Positions 54,098-62,873 of a DNA stretch of 64,000 nucleotides are shown here, piece by piece. Each line of letters opens with the position of its first letter. Within the stretch, counting starts at the first letter, position 1. This DNA is from Maricurvus nonylphenolicus. Its GTDB lineage: Bacteria > Pseudomonadota > Gammaproteobacteria > Pseudomonadales > Cellvibrionaceae. Under the pieces are notes generated by a model that was not told the DNA's origin, searched no databases, and worked only from the letters and a program-made list of their open reading frames with translations. Both the position numbers and the translations under genes were made by a program. The stretch is from positions 5,518,001 through 5,582,000 of the forward strand of contig NZ_AP031498.1 in assembly GCF_042854845.1 (NCBI RefSeq). The letters run 5' to 3'.

Positions 54098-54991
54098 ATG
54101 TCTGCCACCACCATCGATAACATTCGCCAACGCCTGCCAGCCTTTTGGCAATTAATGCGCTTTGATCGCCCTATTGGCACCTTATTGTTGTTGTGGCCAA
54201 CCCTGTGGGCCCTGTGGCTGGCCGCTGGTAGTCAAGGCAAAGTCATGCCCGATTGGGACGTGCTGGTGATATTCACTCTGGGTGTAATTTTGATGCGGGC
54301 TGCAGGCTGTGTGATTAATGATTTTGCCGACCGCAAGGTCGACGGCCATGTGGAACGTACCCAAGGACGACCATTAGTTCAGGGCACGGTAACGAGTAAG
54401 GAAGCAGTGGCGCTATTTATGGGGCTGTGCCTGGTAGCCTTTGTACTGGTACTAATGACCAACACCCTGACGGTACAACTGGCCTTTGGCGGTGTTGCAC
54501 TGGCCTTCTGTTACCCATTTATGAAGCGCTATACCCACTTGCCACAGGTGGTGCTGGGGGCAGCCTTTGCCTGGAGCATCCCTATGGCTTTTGCCGCCCA
54601 GACCAATGAGCTGAGCCCGCATATCTGGCTAGTTTATGTTGCCGTGGTTCTGTGGACCGTGGCCTATGACACTTTTTATGCCATGGTCGATCGCAACGAT
54701 GACCTGAAAATTGGCGTCAAATCCACCGCAATATTGTTTGGCGAGCAGGATCGGCTGATTACCGGGGTGTTACAGGGCATGGTAATTGTCGCCATGTTGA
54801 TGGTCGGCCAGCGTTTTGAGCTGGGCCAGGGCTATTATGCCAGCCTGATTTTGGCGGCCAGCCTGTTTGTCTATCAGCAGTACCTGATCCGCTATCGCCA
54901 GCGCCAGGCCTGCTTTAGCGCCTTTTTGAATAACAATTGGGTTGGGGCAATTGTGTTTATGGGAATAGCCCTGGATGCATTAATCCGCTAA
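54098..54991 (+). CDS. ubiA: 4-hydroxybenzoate octaprenyltransferase
   Basis: 297 residues, about eight membrane helices. The two Asp-rich prenyl-diphosphate motifs are NDFADRKVDGHVERTQ and YDTFYAMVDRNDDLKIG. It attaches the polyprenyl tail to 4-hydroxybenzoate in the inner membrane. It follows ubiC, and a Pho box begins two bases after its stop codon. Confidence 0.94.
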   Translation: MSATTIDNIRQRLPAFWQLMRFDRPIGTLLLLWPTLWALWLAAGSQGKVMPDWDVLVIFTLGVILMRAAGCVINDFADRKVDGHVERTQGRPLVQGTVTSKEAVALFMGLCLVAFVLVLMTNTLTVQLAFGGVALAFCYPFMKRYTHLPQVVLGAAFAWSIPMAFAAQTNELSPHIWLVYVAVVLWTVAYDTFYAMVDRNDDLKIGVKSTAILFGEQDRLITGVLQGMVIVAMLMVGQRFELGQGYYASLILAASLFVYQQYLIRYRQRQACFSAFLNNNWVGAIVFMGIALDALIR

Positions 54992-54992
54992 T

Positions 54993-55026
54993 CTGTCATA
55001 TAGCTGTCACAAAACCTTTATTTAAT
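54993..55026 (+). promoter_or_regulatory. Pho box and -10 of phoBR
   Basis: CTGTCATA-TAG-CTGTCAC (54993-55010) matches the PhoB box of two direct CTGTCA repeats 11 bases apart, nearly to consensus. TTTAAT (55021-55026), 10 bases further, is well placed as a -10. This predicts autoregulation of phoBR during phosphate limitation. Confidence 0.85.
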
Positions 55027-55105
55027 AGGGATCTATCCTGAAAGGCCTTCAGCACCTTTAGATCGGCCTTTCCGAATAACCCATTTGTAGCACAGGCAAG
55101 TGACC

Positions 55106-55810
55106 ATGCCCGATAAAACGATTCTTATTGTCGACGACGAGCCAGCAATCCGTGATATGCTTCGTATCGCCCTGGAAATGGCCGATTACCGTTGCTTGGA
55201 AGCAGAGGACGCCCAACAAGCACACAGTTTAATCGTCGATCAAAAACCCGACCTCATCCTGCTCGACTGGATGCTGCCCGGCACCAGTGGTGTAGAGCTG
55301 GCCCGCCGCCTGAAGCGCGACGAAGTGACCGCCCAGGTGCCCATTATTATGCTGACCGCCAAGGGCGAGGAAGATAATAAAATCCAGGGCCTGGAAGTCG
55401 GTGCCGATGACTATATCACCAAACCCTTCTCACCCCGTGAGCTGGTAGCACGCCTGAAGGCTGTTTTACGTCGTACCGACACCCTGACCGACAGTGGCCC
55501 CATCGCCGTCGAAGGCTTGATTCTCGATCCTATCAGCCACCGTGTCACCATCAACGATGAGCCGGTACAGATGGGCCCGACCGAGTACCGCCTGCTGGAA
55601 TTCTTCCTGACCCACCAGGAGCGCGTCTACAGCCGCAGCCAATTGCTGGACCATGTCTGGGGTGGCAATGTGTATGTGGAAGAGCGTACGGTGGATGTGC
55701 ATATTCGTCGTCTTCGCAAGGCATTACAGCTTGATGATCACGACCGTTTTGTTCAAACTGTGCGCGGCGCGGGATACCGCTTTTCTACCAAGGTAACGGC
55801 GAAAATTTAA
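55106..55810 (+). CDS. phoB: Phosphate regulon response regulator PhoB
   Basis: 234 residues from the ATG at 55106 (MPDKTILIVDDE); a GTG at 55100 is less likely. The receiver domain has the acidic pair Asp10/Asp11, phospho-acceptor Asp54 (LILLDWMLPG) and the KPF loop. The C-terminal OmpR-type winged helix holds MGPTEYRLLEFFLTHQERVYSRSQLLDHVWG and ERTVDVHIRRLRKAL. It activates genes for phosphate scavenging. phoR follows, 54 bp downstream. Confidence 0.95.
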   Translation: MPDKTILIVDDEPAIRDMLRIALEMADYRCLEAEDAQQAHSLIVDQKPDLILLDWMLPGTSGVELARRLKRDEVTAQVPIIMLTAKGEEDNKIQGLEVGADDYITKPFSPRELVARLKAVLRRTDTLTDSGPIAVEGLILDPISHRVTINDEPVQMGPTEYRLLEFFLTHQERVYSRSQLLDHVWGGNVYVEERTVDVHIRRLRKALQLDDHDRFVQTVRGAGYRFSTKVTAKI

Positions 55811-55864
55811 CCGCTTACCTGCGCAGGTTTTACAAACGATTCATCAAGTAAGGACCGCCTGACC

Positions 55865-57145
55865 TTGTACAGAGGATTTACTGCCGAAATTCGGCGCGTG
55901 ATATTTTTTACCATTCTCTGCATCGGCTTCGGTCTGCTTAATGGTTATCTGGAATGGACGCTGATTCTCGGCGGTTCCGTCTATATGGGCTGGATGTTGT
56001 GGCAAATTCACCGCCTCGACGTCTGGCTTAAATCTTCCCGCCGCAAAGATCCCCCCGAAGCCAGTGGTATTTGGGGCGATATTTTCGACAGCATTATCCG
56101 CCTGCAAAAACGTCAGCAGCGGGAAAAAGGTCGCCTGCAGGGCATGATCAAGCGCGGCCGCGAAACCACCGCGGCACTGCGTGACGGCGCCGTACTGCTG
56201 GATAACCGCGGCAATCTGGACTGGTTTAACCGTTCCGCCCAGGACATGCTCGGCTTTGTCTCTCAGGATCAGGGTCATCCTCTGGTCAACTATATTCGCC
56301 ACCCGCAGTTTGTTCACTATTTTGAAGAAGGCGACTTCAGTGAGCCGTTGGACCTGCCATCGCCGGATGGTGACAAGCGACTACTGTTTCAAATCACCCG
56401 ATTCGGTCAGGGTGAACATCTGATGATCGTTCGCGACATCACCCGCATTTATAAGCTCGAACAGATGCGTAAGGACTTTGTCGCCAATGTCTCCCACGAG
56501 CTGCGCACACCGTTAACCGTTATCCGTGGATATGTAGAAACCCTGTCCATGACCCCGGAAATGCCCCCAGTATGGGAAAAGGCGTTGGGCCAGATGGAGC
56601 AACAGGGGCAGCGTATGACCGCGCTGATTAATGATTTAATCGCCCTGTCTAAACTGGAAACCGACAGCAGCGATCACGACCAGCTGCCGGTAAAACTACA
56701 ACCGCTATTGTCCACCATCAAAAGCGATGCCGAGGCCCTGTCCGGCGACAAGAGCCATCAGATTACACTCAATTGCGACAACCAACTGGCCCTGTTGGGC
56801 AACGAAAAAGAACTGCACAGCGCCATTTCCAACCTGGTATTTAATGCGGTGAAATATTCCCCTGAAGGCGCCAATGTCGATATTCAGGTATCGGAAGATA
56901 ATCAGCATATTCGCATTGCCGTTATCGATAACGGCAATGGTATAGATCCAATTCATTTACCTCGCCTTACCGAGCGCTTTTACCGCGTCGACAGCAGCCG
57001 CACCAGCGCTACCGGCGGTACCGGGCTGGGACTGGCCATCGTTAAACACGTGCTGTTGCGCCACAAAGGCCAACTCGAAATTGAAAGCAAGCTGGGCAAG
57101 GGCAGCCAGTTTACTTGTGTCTTCCCTGTTTCCCGTAAAGCGTAA
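55865..57145 (+). CDS. phoR: Phosphate regulon sensor histidine kinase PhoR
   Basis: 426 residues. Two N-terminal membrane segments (about 11-45) without a large periplasmic loop, a PAS domain (about 98-190, GAVLLDNRGNLDWFNRSAQDMLG), the dimerisation helix with His211 (FVANVSHELRTPL), and the ATPase with NLVFNAVKYS, GNGIDPIHLPRLTERFYRVD and GGTGLGLAIVKHV. PhoR senses phosphate through the Pst-PhoU complex and phosphorylates PhoB. Translation starts at TTG with AAGGA 10 bases upstream. Confidence 0.94.
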   Translation: MYRGFTAEIRRVIFFTILCIGFGLLNGYLEWTLILGGSVYMGWMLWQIHRLDVWLKSSRRKDPPEASGIWGDIFDSIIRLQKRQQREKGRLQGMIKRGRETTAALRDGAVLLDNRGNLDWFNRSAQDMLGFVSQDQGHPLVNYIRHPQFVHYFEEGDFSEPLDLPSPDGDKRLLFQITRFGQGEHLMIVRDITRIYKLEQMRKDFVANVSHELRTPLTVIRGYVETLSMTPEMPPVWEKALGQMEQQGQRMTALINDLIALSKLETDSSDHDQLPVKLQPLLSTIKSDAEALSGDKSHQITLNCDNQLALLGNEKELHSAISNLVFNAVKYSPEGANVDIQVSEDNQHIRIAVIDNGNGIDPIHLPRLTERFYRVDSSRTSATGGTGLGLAIVKHVLLRHKGQLEIESKLGKGSQFTCVFPVSRKA

Positions 57146-57244
57146 ACCACTTTCGCTGTAGTCGCGTAGCGTTTAAACGCAGTACACTTAGAGCGTCTGT
57201 TCATCCATCCTGGGTGATACCTGTACCAGGGAAAAAGCATCACC

Positions 57245-58369
57245 ATGAAGGCCCGATTTATTGATTCCATCAACCAACTGTCCGCCGAGCAATGGGACAG
57301 TCTTTGGGCCTCTGATTACCCATTTGTAAAACATCATTTTCTCCTGGCCCTGGAGCTGGGCAAGTGCACAACCGAAGACAGCGGCTGGCAACCCTACCAC
57401 CTGATTGTCTTTGATAATGATTGCCCAATCGCGGCACTGCCGCTTTATCTAAAAACCCACTCCTACGGTGAATATGTATTTGATTGGGCCTGGGCCGATG
57501 CTTACCACCGCTGTGGTTTAACCTATTACCCCAAGCTGCTCACGGCTATCCCCTTTACGCCGGCCACTGGGCCGCGGATTGCTATTGCACCCAATCAAGA
57601 TCGACAAGCGCTAATAAATTTTATTATTGATAGTGTGCAGCAGGAAGCTCAACGCCTGGGGGCAAGCTCCTGGCATTATCTGTTTCCCGAAGAAGGCCAT
57701 CATTTACCCACTAACCACATGATGCCGCGCCTGGGCTGCCAGTTTCACTGGTTTAACCAGGACTACGACAGCTTTGATGATTTTCTGTCCCGCTTTAACT
57801 CCCGCAAACGCAAAAGTGTTAAACGTGAAAGGCGTCAGGTGATCGAGCAGGAAGTGACACTTGAACGCCTCTGTGGTCATGAGATAACCCCCGAGCACTG
57901 GCGCCAGTTTTACACCTTTTATCATGCAACTTATTTAAAACGCAGCGGCGGCAGTGGTTATTTGAATGCGAGCTTTTTTAAACAACTTGCCCAGCAACCG
58001 GATCAAATCATGATGGTTGTGGCCACACAGGCAGGGAATATTGTAGCCGCTGCCCTGTATTTTTTTGATCATCACACCCTGTATGGACGCTACTGGGGCA
58101 CGCTGGATGACATTCCCGGCTTGCACTTTGAAGCCTGTTATTATCAGGGTATTGAGTTTGCGATTGAGAAAAAACTAAAACGCTTTGATCCCGGCGCCCA
58201 GGGTGAACATAAAATTCAGCGCGGATTTACACCGGTGTTTACCCATTCCTATCACTGGCTTGCCGATACGCGACTGCAGGCGGCGGTTGAGGATTTTTTG
58301 CAGCGGGAAGCGGCGGGGATAAAACACTACCAGGCAGATTGCTGTAACTATCTACCTTTTAAATCCTAG
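57245..58369 (+). CDS. FemAB-like (DUF482 / PF04339) acyltransferase protein
   Basis: 374 residues. Matches the large cytoplasmic family of peptidogalycan-type proteins with double GNAT-like folds: WDSLWASDYPFVKHHFLLALE at the start, a conserved VFDWAWADAYHRCGLTYYPKLL stretch, FDDFLSRFNSRKRKSVKRERRQV, and GRYWGTLDDIPGLHFEACYYQGIEFAI near the end. The fold suggests transfer of an acyl or aminoacyl group, but the substrate is unknown. The gene lies 100 bp after phoR, and its end is followed by a palindrome pair. Confidence 0.78.
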   Translation: MKARFIDSINQLSAEQWDSLWASDYPFVKHHFLLALELGKCTTEDSGWQPYHLIVFDNDCPIAALPLYLKTHSYGEYVFDWAWADAYHRCGLTYYPKLLTAIPFTPATGPRIAIAPNQDRQALINFIIDSVQQEAQRLGASSWHYLFPEEGHHLPTNHMMPRLGCQFHWFNQDYDSFDDFLSRFNSRKRKSVKRERRQVIEQEVTLERLCGHEITPEHWRQFYTFYHATYLKRSGGSGYLNASFFKQLAQQPDQIMMVVATQAGNIVAAALYFFDHHTLYGRYWGTLDDIPGLHFEACYYQGIEFAIEKKLKRFDPGAQGEHKIQRGFTPVFTHSYHWLADTRLQAAVEDFLQREAAGIKHYQADCCNYLPFKS

Positions 58370-58389
58370 GAAGGGTCTAATCCAAGGGA

Positions 58390-58416
58390 GGGGTCTGACC
58401 CTGCGGGTCAGACCCC
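58390..58416. repeat. REP-like palindrome, unit B1
   Basis: Perfect palindrome with arms GGGGTCTGACCC and GGGTCAGACCCC around TGC (58390-58416). It is the exact-symmetry version of the units at 4998 and 58450. Confidence 0.75.
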
Positions 58417-58449
58417 GTGTTTTTAACTTCGTTTGGGTGCTACTCATCC

Positions 58450-58476
58450 GGGGTACGACCCGCAGGGTCGGACCCC
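58450..58476. repeat. REP-like palindrome, unit B2
   Basis: 27 bp, arms GGGGTACGACCC and GGGTCGGACCCC around GCA. It is the exact reverse complement of the unit at 4998-5024. Its last base is part of the stop codon of the opposing DUF938 gene. Confidence 0.75.
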
Positions 58477-59066
58477 TAGCTTTTCTTGAATACCAATAGG
58501 CGGTTGTTGGCTGGCATTTCGTTATCTTGCTGTAAGGCCATACCCGCGGCTTCAGCACAAGCAACCACCTCTTCAAAATGACGAATGCCCTGATGCGGTT
58601 GTTGCTGTTTTAACCACAGATCAAACTGCGCATTACTGGCACTGGTAAACTGGCCGTTGTAATTAAAAGGACCATAGAGCGCAAATATGCCATCGGCGGG
58701 GAGCAGGGCGCCGACACCGGCTATCATCTGTTGTGCCACAGGCCAACTCATAATGTGGGCCGTGTTAGCGGAAAATACAGCATCAGCTTCTATCCCCCAA
58801 TTGGATACAGAAACATCCAACTCAATAGGCGCATGTAAATTACCGCCCGCATAGTCTGCCACCCAGGCATTAATACCCGGGTGATTGATGGCGAGGTCAC
58901 TGGTTTGCCAATACACATGCGGTAAGCGCTCGGCAAAGTACACCGCGTGTTGGCCGGTACCACTGCCTATTTCCAGGACACGATTACAATCGGCAAAGCA
59001 GGTTTCCAACACAGAGAAGATAGGCCCGCGATTATTCTCGCAGGCTTGGGAAAATGGTTTTTGCAT
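58476..59066 (-). CDS. DUF938 family SAM-dependent methyltransferase-like protein
   Basis: 196 residues. The nucleotide-binding segment RVLEIGSGTGQHAVYFAERLP is a class I methyltransferase motif; the family DUF938 also shows the N-terminal PFSQACENNRGPIFSVLE and the FALYGPFNYNGQFTSASNAQFDLWLK stretch. Its substrate is unknown. It follows the receiver gene by 12 bp, so the two are likely in one transcript. The start has no clear ribosome site, consistent with translational coupling. Confidence 0.82.
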   Translation of the reverse strand: MQKPFSQACENNRGPIFSVLETCFADCNRVLEIGSGTGQHAVYFAERLPHVYWQTSDLAINHPGINAWVADYAGGNLHAPIELDVSVSNWGIEADAVFSANTAHIMSWPVAQQMIAGVGALLPADGIFALYGPFNYNGQFTSASNAQFDLWLKQQQPHQGIRHFEEVVACAEAAGMALQQDNEMPANNRLLVFKKS

Positions 59067-59078
59067 AAGAATCTAGGA

Positions 59079-59957
59079 TTAACTGTTGGCGATATATTTC
59101 GACAGGACTTCGAATTTTTCCGGATCATTATCCACAAAGCGGATAATAATTTTAATCACATTGGTATCGACCCGGCTTTCTGCGGCCTGGATACTGTGTA
59201 CATAGCCATTGACGCGAGCCACGCTCTCACCGTCATCGGTTTCGATATCAACAACGGCTTGATCAAACACTGTCGGCAGATTCTCAGCGCGCTGAATCAA
59301 CCCATTCATGGCCTGCAGGGAAATATCCTTAACCACACATGCGCAAATAGTGTTAGGGAACCGCAGCTGGGCGCGGCCTTTGGTACGTGGTTTCGCTGCC
59401 GCCTTGGGCTTGGCTTTCGGCTTGGCTGCAGCGGGTTTGGCAAAAGCACCACCAGCCTCCTGCACTGCAGGCTGCTTTGGCTTCTCGGGTTGTTTGGCGC
59501 CACCGGTCAAGACATCCACCGATGAAAAAGCCACCCCCTGGGTTGATCCCACAGACTTTTGCGGTGCATTGAGTTCAACACCGGCCTTGCGCAGCTGCTT
59601 TATGGTTTTGGTCAGCAGCTCCTCAGGGGTAAAGGGTTTGGTGAGATAATCCGAGACACCGGCTTCAACGGCTTTAATCACATGATCCCTGTCGCCGCGG
59701 CTGGTCACCATAATAAATGGCAGGTTGGCAAAGGTTTCATTACCGCGAATCCACTGCAGCAGCTCTTCTCCACTCATGCCAGGCATTTCCCAGTCGCTGA
59801 GCACCAGGTCCACGCGTTGCTTTTTCAGGGAAGCGACTGCGCGATGGCCATCGGTTGCGTCGTATATTTCCACGCCCGGTATCTTTTCACGCAGTTGGCG
59901 TTTGACCATATCGCGGATAAAGCTGGCATCATCAACGACAAGTATTCTTACTGCCAT
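59079..59957 (-). CDS. Response regulator with Lys/Ala/Pro linker and possible PilZ-like tail
   Basis: 292 residues. A CheY-like receiver fills 1-120 (acceptor Asp55 in LVLSDWEMPG, Lys106 in LTKPF). A linker rich in Lys, Ala and Pro (about 150-194) follows, then a compact domain to the end (RAQLRFPNTICACVVKDISL ... IIIRFVDNDPEKFEVLSKYI). The pattern VKDISLxxxNG plus closing FxxxxxxxxxxLxxYI recalls PilZ, but the first RxxxR motif is not clear. No DNA-binding domain is visible. It lies downstream of the chemoreceptor gene. Confidence 0.7.
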   Translation of the reverse strand: MAVRILVVDDASFIRDMVKRQLREKIPGVEIYDATDGHRAVASLKKQRVDLVLSDWEMPGMSGEELLQWIRGNETFANLPFIMVTSRGDRDHVIKAVEAGVSDYLTKPFTPEELLTKTIKQLRKAGVELNAPQKSVGSTQGVAFSSVDVLTGGAKQPEKPKQPAVQEAGGAFAKPAAAKPKAKPKAAAKPRTKGRAQLRFPNTICACVVKDISLQAMNGLIQRAENLPTVFDQAVVDIETDDGESVARVNGYVHSIQAAESRVDTNVIKIIIRFVDNDPEKFEVLSKYIANS

Positions 59958-60120
59958 AGTTTACTCTCTGGTTACATCACCCATAGCCTCATCGGCAGGC
60001 AGGGTAAAACATTAACCCTACTGTTATAGGGTAGTAGACTCGGCCATTAAACGCTCATATACACAGGACCGTTATAAGCCGCTCCTGACCGGTTGATCAT
60101 TATTAACTTATTGATTTGCA

Positions 60121-60144
60121 AAGAAAAGGGCCGATAAACGGCCC
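60121..60144 (-). terminator. Intrinsic terminator of the chemoreceptor gene
   Basis: Stem GGGCCG-ataaa-CGGCCC (60128-60144). On the minus strand it is followed by TTTTCTT, 25 bases past the chemoreceptor stop. Confidence 0.85.
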
Positions 60145-60169
60145 AAAACGAGTGGAGAAGACATAAACC

Positions 60170-62194
60170 CTAGGAAAGCTTGAAATTATCAACCATACCG
60201 CGCAGTTTTTCCGCCTGTTGAGCCATTTCACAACCGGCCGAGGCTGTTTGATCTGCGCCTTGGGAGGTGTCTCGAGTGGCATCTTCAATATTGATAATAT
60301 TGCGGTTAATCTCATCGCAAACCAGCGTCTGCTCCTCGGCCGCACTGGCAATACTGGTTATCATATCGTGGAGGCGGTTAATGGCCTGCTGTACCTCTCC
60401 CAGACTACCCACGGTTTGCTCGGATTGCTGTTCGGTTTCATGGGCTCTTTCCCGCCCCTTTTGAATGACTGTTACCGCTTCACCGGAGCGGGATTGCAGC
60501 CTTTCGATCATATTTTGGATCTCAGAGGTACTTTCGTGGGTTTTTTTCGCCAGACTGCGCACCTCGTCGGCCACCACGGCAAAGCCGCGCCCCTGCTCAC
60601 CGGCACGAGCGGCCTCAATCGCGGCATTTAACGCCAGTAAATTGGTTTGCTCGGCAATACCTTTAATAACATCCAACACCTTGCCAATGTTTTCACTTTC
60701 CTTGGCCATGCCATCCATCACATCAACCGCCTGCTGAATGTCCTCAGCCAACGAATTTATGGAGTTTTGCGTCGCGTGAATCATTTCACCACTGTTGTTG
60801 ATTTGCAGATGTGCGTCCTCGGCTGCCGCCGATGCTGCGCTGGTATTGCGAGCAATCTCCTGTGATGATGCATTCATTTCGGTGATAGCGGATACCACCT
60901 GCTGGGTTTGATCGTGTTGCGAGCGAACATTTTTACTGGTTTGCTCTGATACCACCGCAACGTTCTCGACGCTGTGATTAAGCACATCCGTGGCTTTACT
61001 CACGTCTTTAACCACATTGTTAAAGTTCTGTGCCATCTGGTTAAAGGATTTGGAAATCTCTTCAGTCTCATCGTGGGTATCCAAAACCACACGACTACTG
61101 AGATTGCCTTTCATCAGCTCCCTGGAAGTCTCAACAATGGCTTCAATGGCCCGTTTAACAGAGACATAAAACGCCAGGTAAAGATAGGCGATGACCGCCA
61201 GTGACAAGACGATAGAACAAAAGGCTGCAATTAACTTATATTGGCTATCCTCAATACGTTGCTGCAGAAGTTCATTCAAGGTGCCCAGAGAGCCATCATA
61301 AATTTCAAAGCTCTCGGTAATAATTTTGGTGCCACTGTCAAAAATGGTTGCCGGATGTGCTTCAATCCAGCCAACAGCAGCGGCCACCAGAATCTCCTTA
61401 TTAACATACGCCAGATACTCATTGAGCTCCGGCATTAGACGGTCAGCTTTATAAATCAATTGGTCGACACTTGGGTGATTGGCCGATCTTATTTGACCCA
61501 GCCCGTGCAAAAATCCTTTTTGGGCAGCTTTTACTTTTTGCAGACTACTGGAGATAGCGAAAGCCTCTTCAGTCGATGCTTCGCCATTAGCTGCCACCCC
61601 CGTAGCTTTACCACGCACCTGCCCGAGGTTTTCAACCAACAACGGTAAACGGTTAACCACCGCATCCATCAGATAATAGGTTTCTATTTCCGGATCTAGG
61701 GTTAAACGTGAGTTGTCCGCCACCAGCACATTGATGCCCAACACCTTGTCGATCAGCTCGGTATGACGCTGAAAACTAAGCTGCAATTGCATTTTTTCAC
61801 TTTTAATGTCTGTCCACAGTTTTCTTATCTCTTGAATTTCATTGGACAGATTCAACTCCCCAATTAATTCGTTATGTTGGAACAGTTGATCAAAGTGGTC
61901 ATTGATAAGTTTTTTCTGCTTTTCCACCCGCAGCGCAAAGCTGCTATCGCCACTTAACAGGGCGTGAGTCATACCCCGATGTTTTGCAACATCCTCGATT
62001 AGGGGTCGGATTTGCGTTAACAGTGTTACGCCCTGTAATTCCTTCTTTGCCAGACTTAACTGCTGGTTCACCGCACTGACTGCCGCATAGAAAAACACCA
62101 ATAGGGGAATCAGAAAGATCAGTGAAATGATCGTAAATTTGTAGGGATATTTGAGCTGTCCCATCATAGAGACCGCTGGGGAAAGTAACGTCAT
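60170..62194 (-). CDS. Methyl-accepting chemotaxis protein
   Basis: 674 residues. First membrane helix about 20-42; a 270-residue helical periplasmic sensor domain with DVAKHRGMTHALLSGDSS near the start, similar to NIT-type helical bundles; second membrane helix about 318-342; HAMP (about 343-400); and a signalling domain with the MA hairpin EQTNLLALNAAIEAARAGEQG. Chemoreceptors pass ligand signals to CheA/CheW at the cell pole. No che genes lie near. The ATG at 62194 has AAGG 8 bases upstream. It lacks the C-terminal pentapeptide for CheR/CheB. Confidence 0.9.
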   Translation of the reverse strand: MTLLSPAVSMMGQLKYPYKFTIISLIFLIPLLVFFYAAVSAVNQQLSLAKKELQGVTLLTQIRPLIEDVAKHRGMTHALLSGDSSFALRVEKQKKLINDHFDQLFQHNELIGELNLSNEIQEIRKLWTDIKSEKMQLQLSFQRHTELIDKVLGINVLVADNSRLTLDPEIETYYLMDAVVNRLPLLVENLGQVRGKATGVAANGEASTEEAFAISSSLQKVKAAQKGFLHGLGQIRSANHPSVDQLIYKADRLMPELNEYLAYVNKEILVAAAVGWIEAHPATIFDSGTKIITESFEIYDGSLGTLNELLQQRIEDSQYKLIAAFCSIVLSLAVIAYLYLAFYVSVKRAIEAIVETSRELMKGNLSSRVVLDTHDETEEISKSFNQMAQNFNNVVKDVSKATDVLNHSVENVAVVSEQTSKNVRSQHDQTQQVVSAITEMNASSQEIARNTSAASAAAEDAHLQINNSGEMIHATQNSINSLAEDIQQAVDVMDGMAKESENIGKVLDVIKGIAEQTNLLALNAAIEAARAGEQGRGFAVVADEVRSLAKKTHESTSEIQNMIERLQSRSGEAVTVIQKGRERAHETEQQSEQTVGSLGEVQQAINRLHDMITSIASAAEEQTLVCDEINRNIINIEDATRDTSQGADQTASAGCEMAQQAEKLRGMVDNFKLS

Positions 62195-62395
62195 GTCCGC
62201 CTTCTCTTAGTTATTTGCCACGCAAACACTCAAAAAGCATAGACAATAGACGGCAAACGCGTGTTTGCTTGGGGACGATTTTCTAGAATAAATTCTCTGA
62301 GGTTTTTCTATTCTTATTACAGAAACGGCAATTTGTCGCGTGACTTATTATCCACAGAAATTTAAGCGAAGAAGCAACTGCCAAAAGGCAAATAT

Positions 62396-62722
62396 CTATG
62401 CCGGCTCGACTACTCGGTCACAAGCGTAATTCATCCAATCGCATAAATCCTGCTGACAACTGACGATCTGATCAGGCACACGGTAAAACTGCAAACACTT
62501 GCCATCATCACCGTAAGGGCGAAAGGGTTCCATGCCCGCTTTTAGATAGCGGTCGCGGGTTGCGGGGGTCGTGTGAAAATAAAGCTGGTCATCGACAACC
62601 AGACCAAAGAACTGATCTTCGATATAAAGGCCGGCACCATCAAACAGACGCTGAACCCGAATAGGGCTTTCGTGAGACAGGGTGCCTACCACGCGATTTA
62701 TAAAATGCTCTGATACAGCCAT
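62396..62722 (-). CDS. TfoX/Sxy N-terminal-domain protein
   Basis: 108 residues. The TfoX_N fold is seen in INRVVGTLSHESPIRVQRLFDGAGLYIEDQFFGLVVDDQLYFHTTPATRDRYLKAG. The full Sxy/TfoX competence regulator also has a C-terminal domain, which is missing. Single-domain forms are common and their function is unknown; with comM in the window a competence role is only speculation. GGGGG lies 6 bases before the ATG at 62722. A GTG at 62725 is less likely. Confidence 0.75.
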   Translation of the reverse strand: MAVSEHFINRVVGTLSHESPIRVQRLFDGAGLYIEDQFFGLVVDDQLYFHTTPATRDRYLKAGMEPFRPYGDDGKCLQFYRVPDQIVSCQQDLCDWMNYACDRVVEPA

Positions 62723-62748
62723 CACTTACCCCCGTTTTTATTATCTAT

Positions 62749-62776
62749 GTTGTTATTAACTGTTTTTAATAACAAC
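62749..62776. other. Perfect AT-rich inverted repeat upstream of the TfoX-like gene
   Basis: Arms GTTGTTATTAA (62749-62759) and TTAATAACAAC (62766-62776), 6-nt loop. It lies 27 bases upstream of the start codon and could be an operator or a terminator of yaaA; no T-run supports the latter. Confidence 0.5.
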
Positions 62777-62873
62777 GTCGGGATGAATATATGGCACCTA
62801 AAGCTACATACACTTTATCGAGAAGGCAAGTGGCAATACACGCCACTGCCTTAATTTGCAAAACGGCTCGCAG

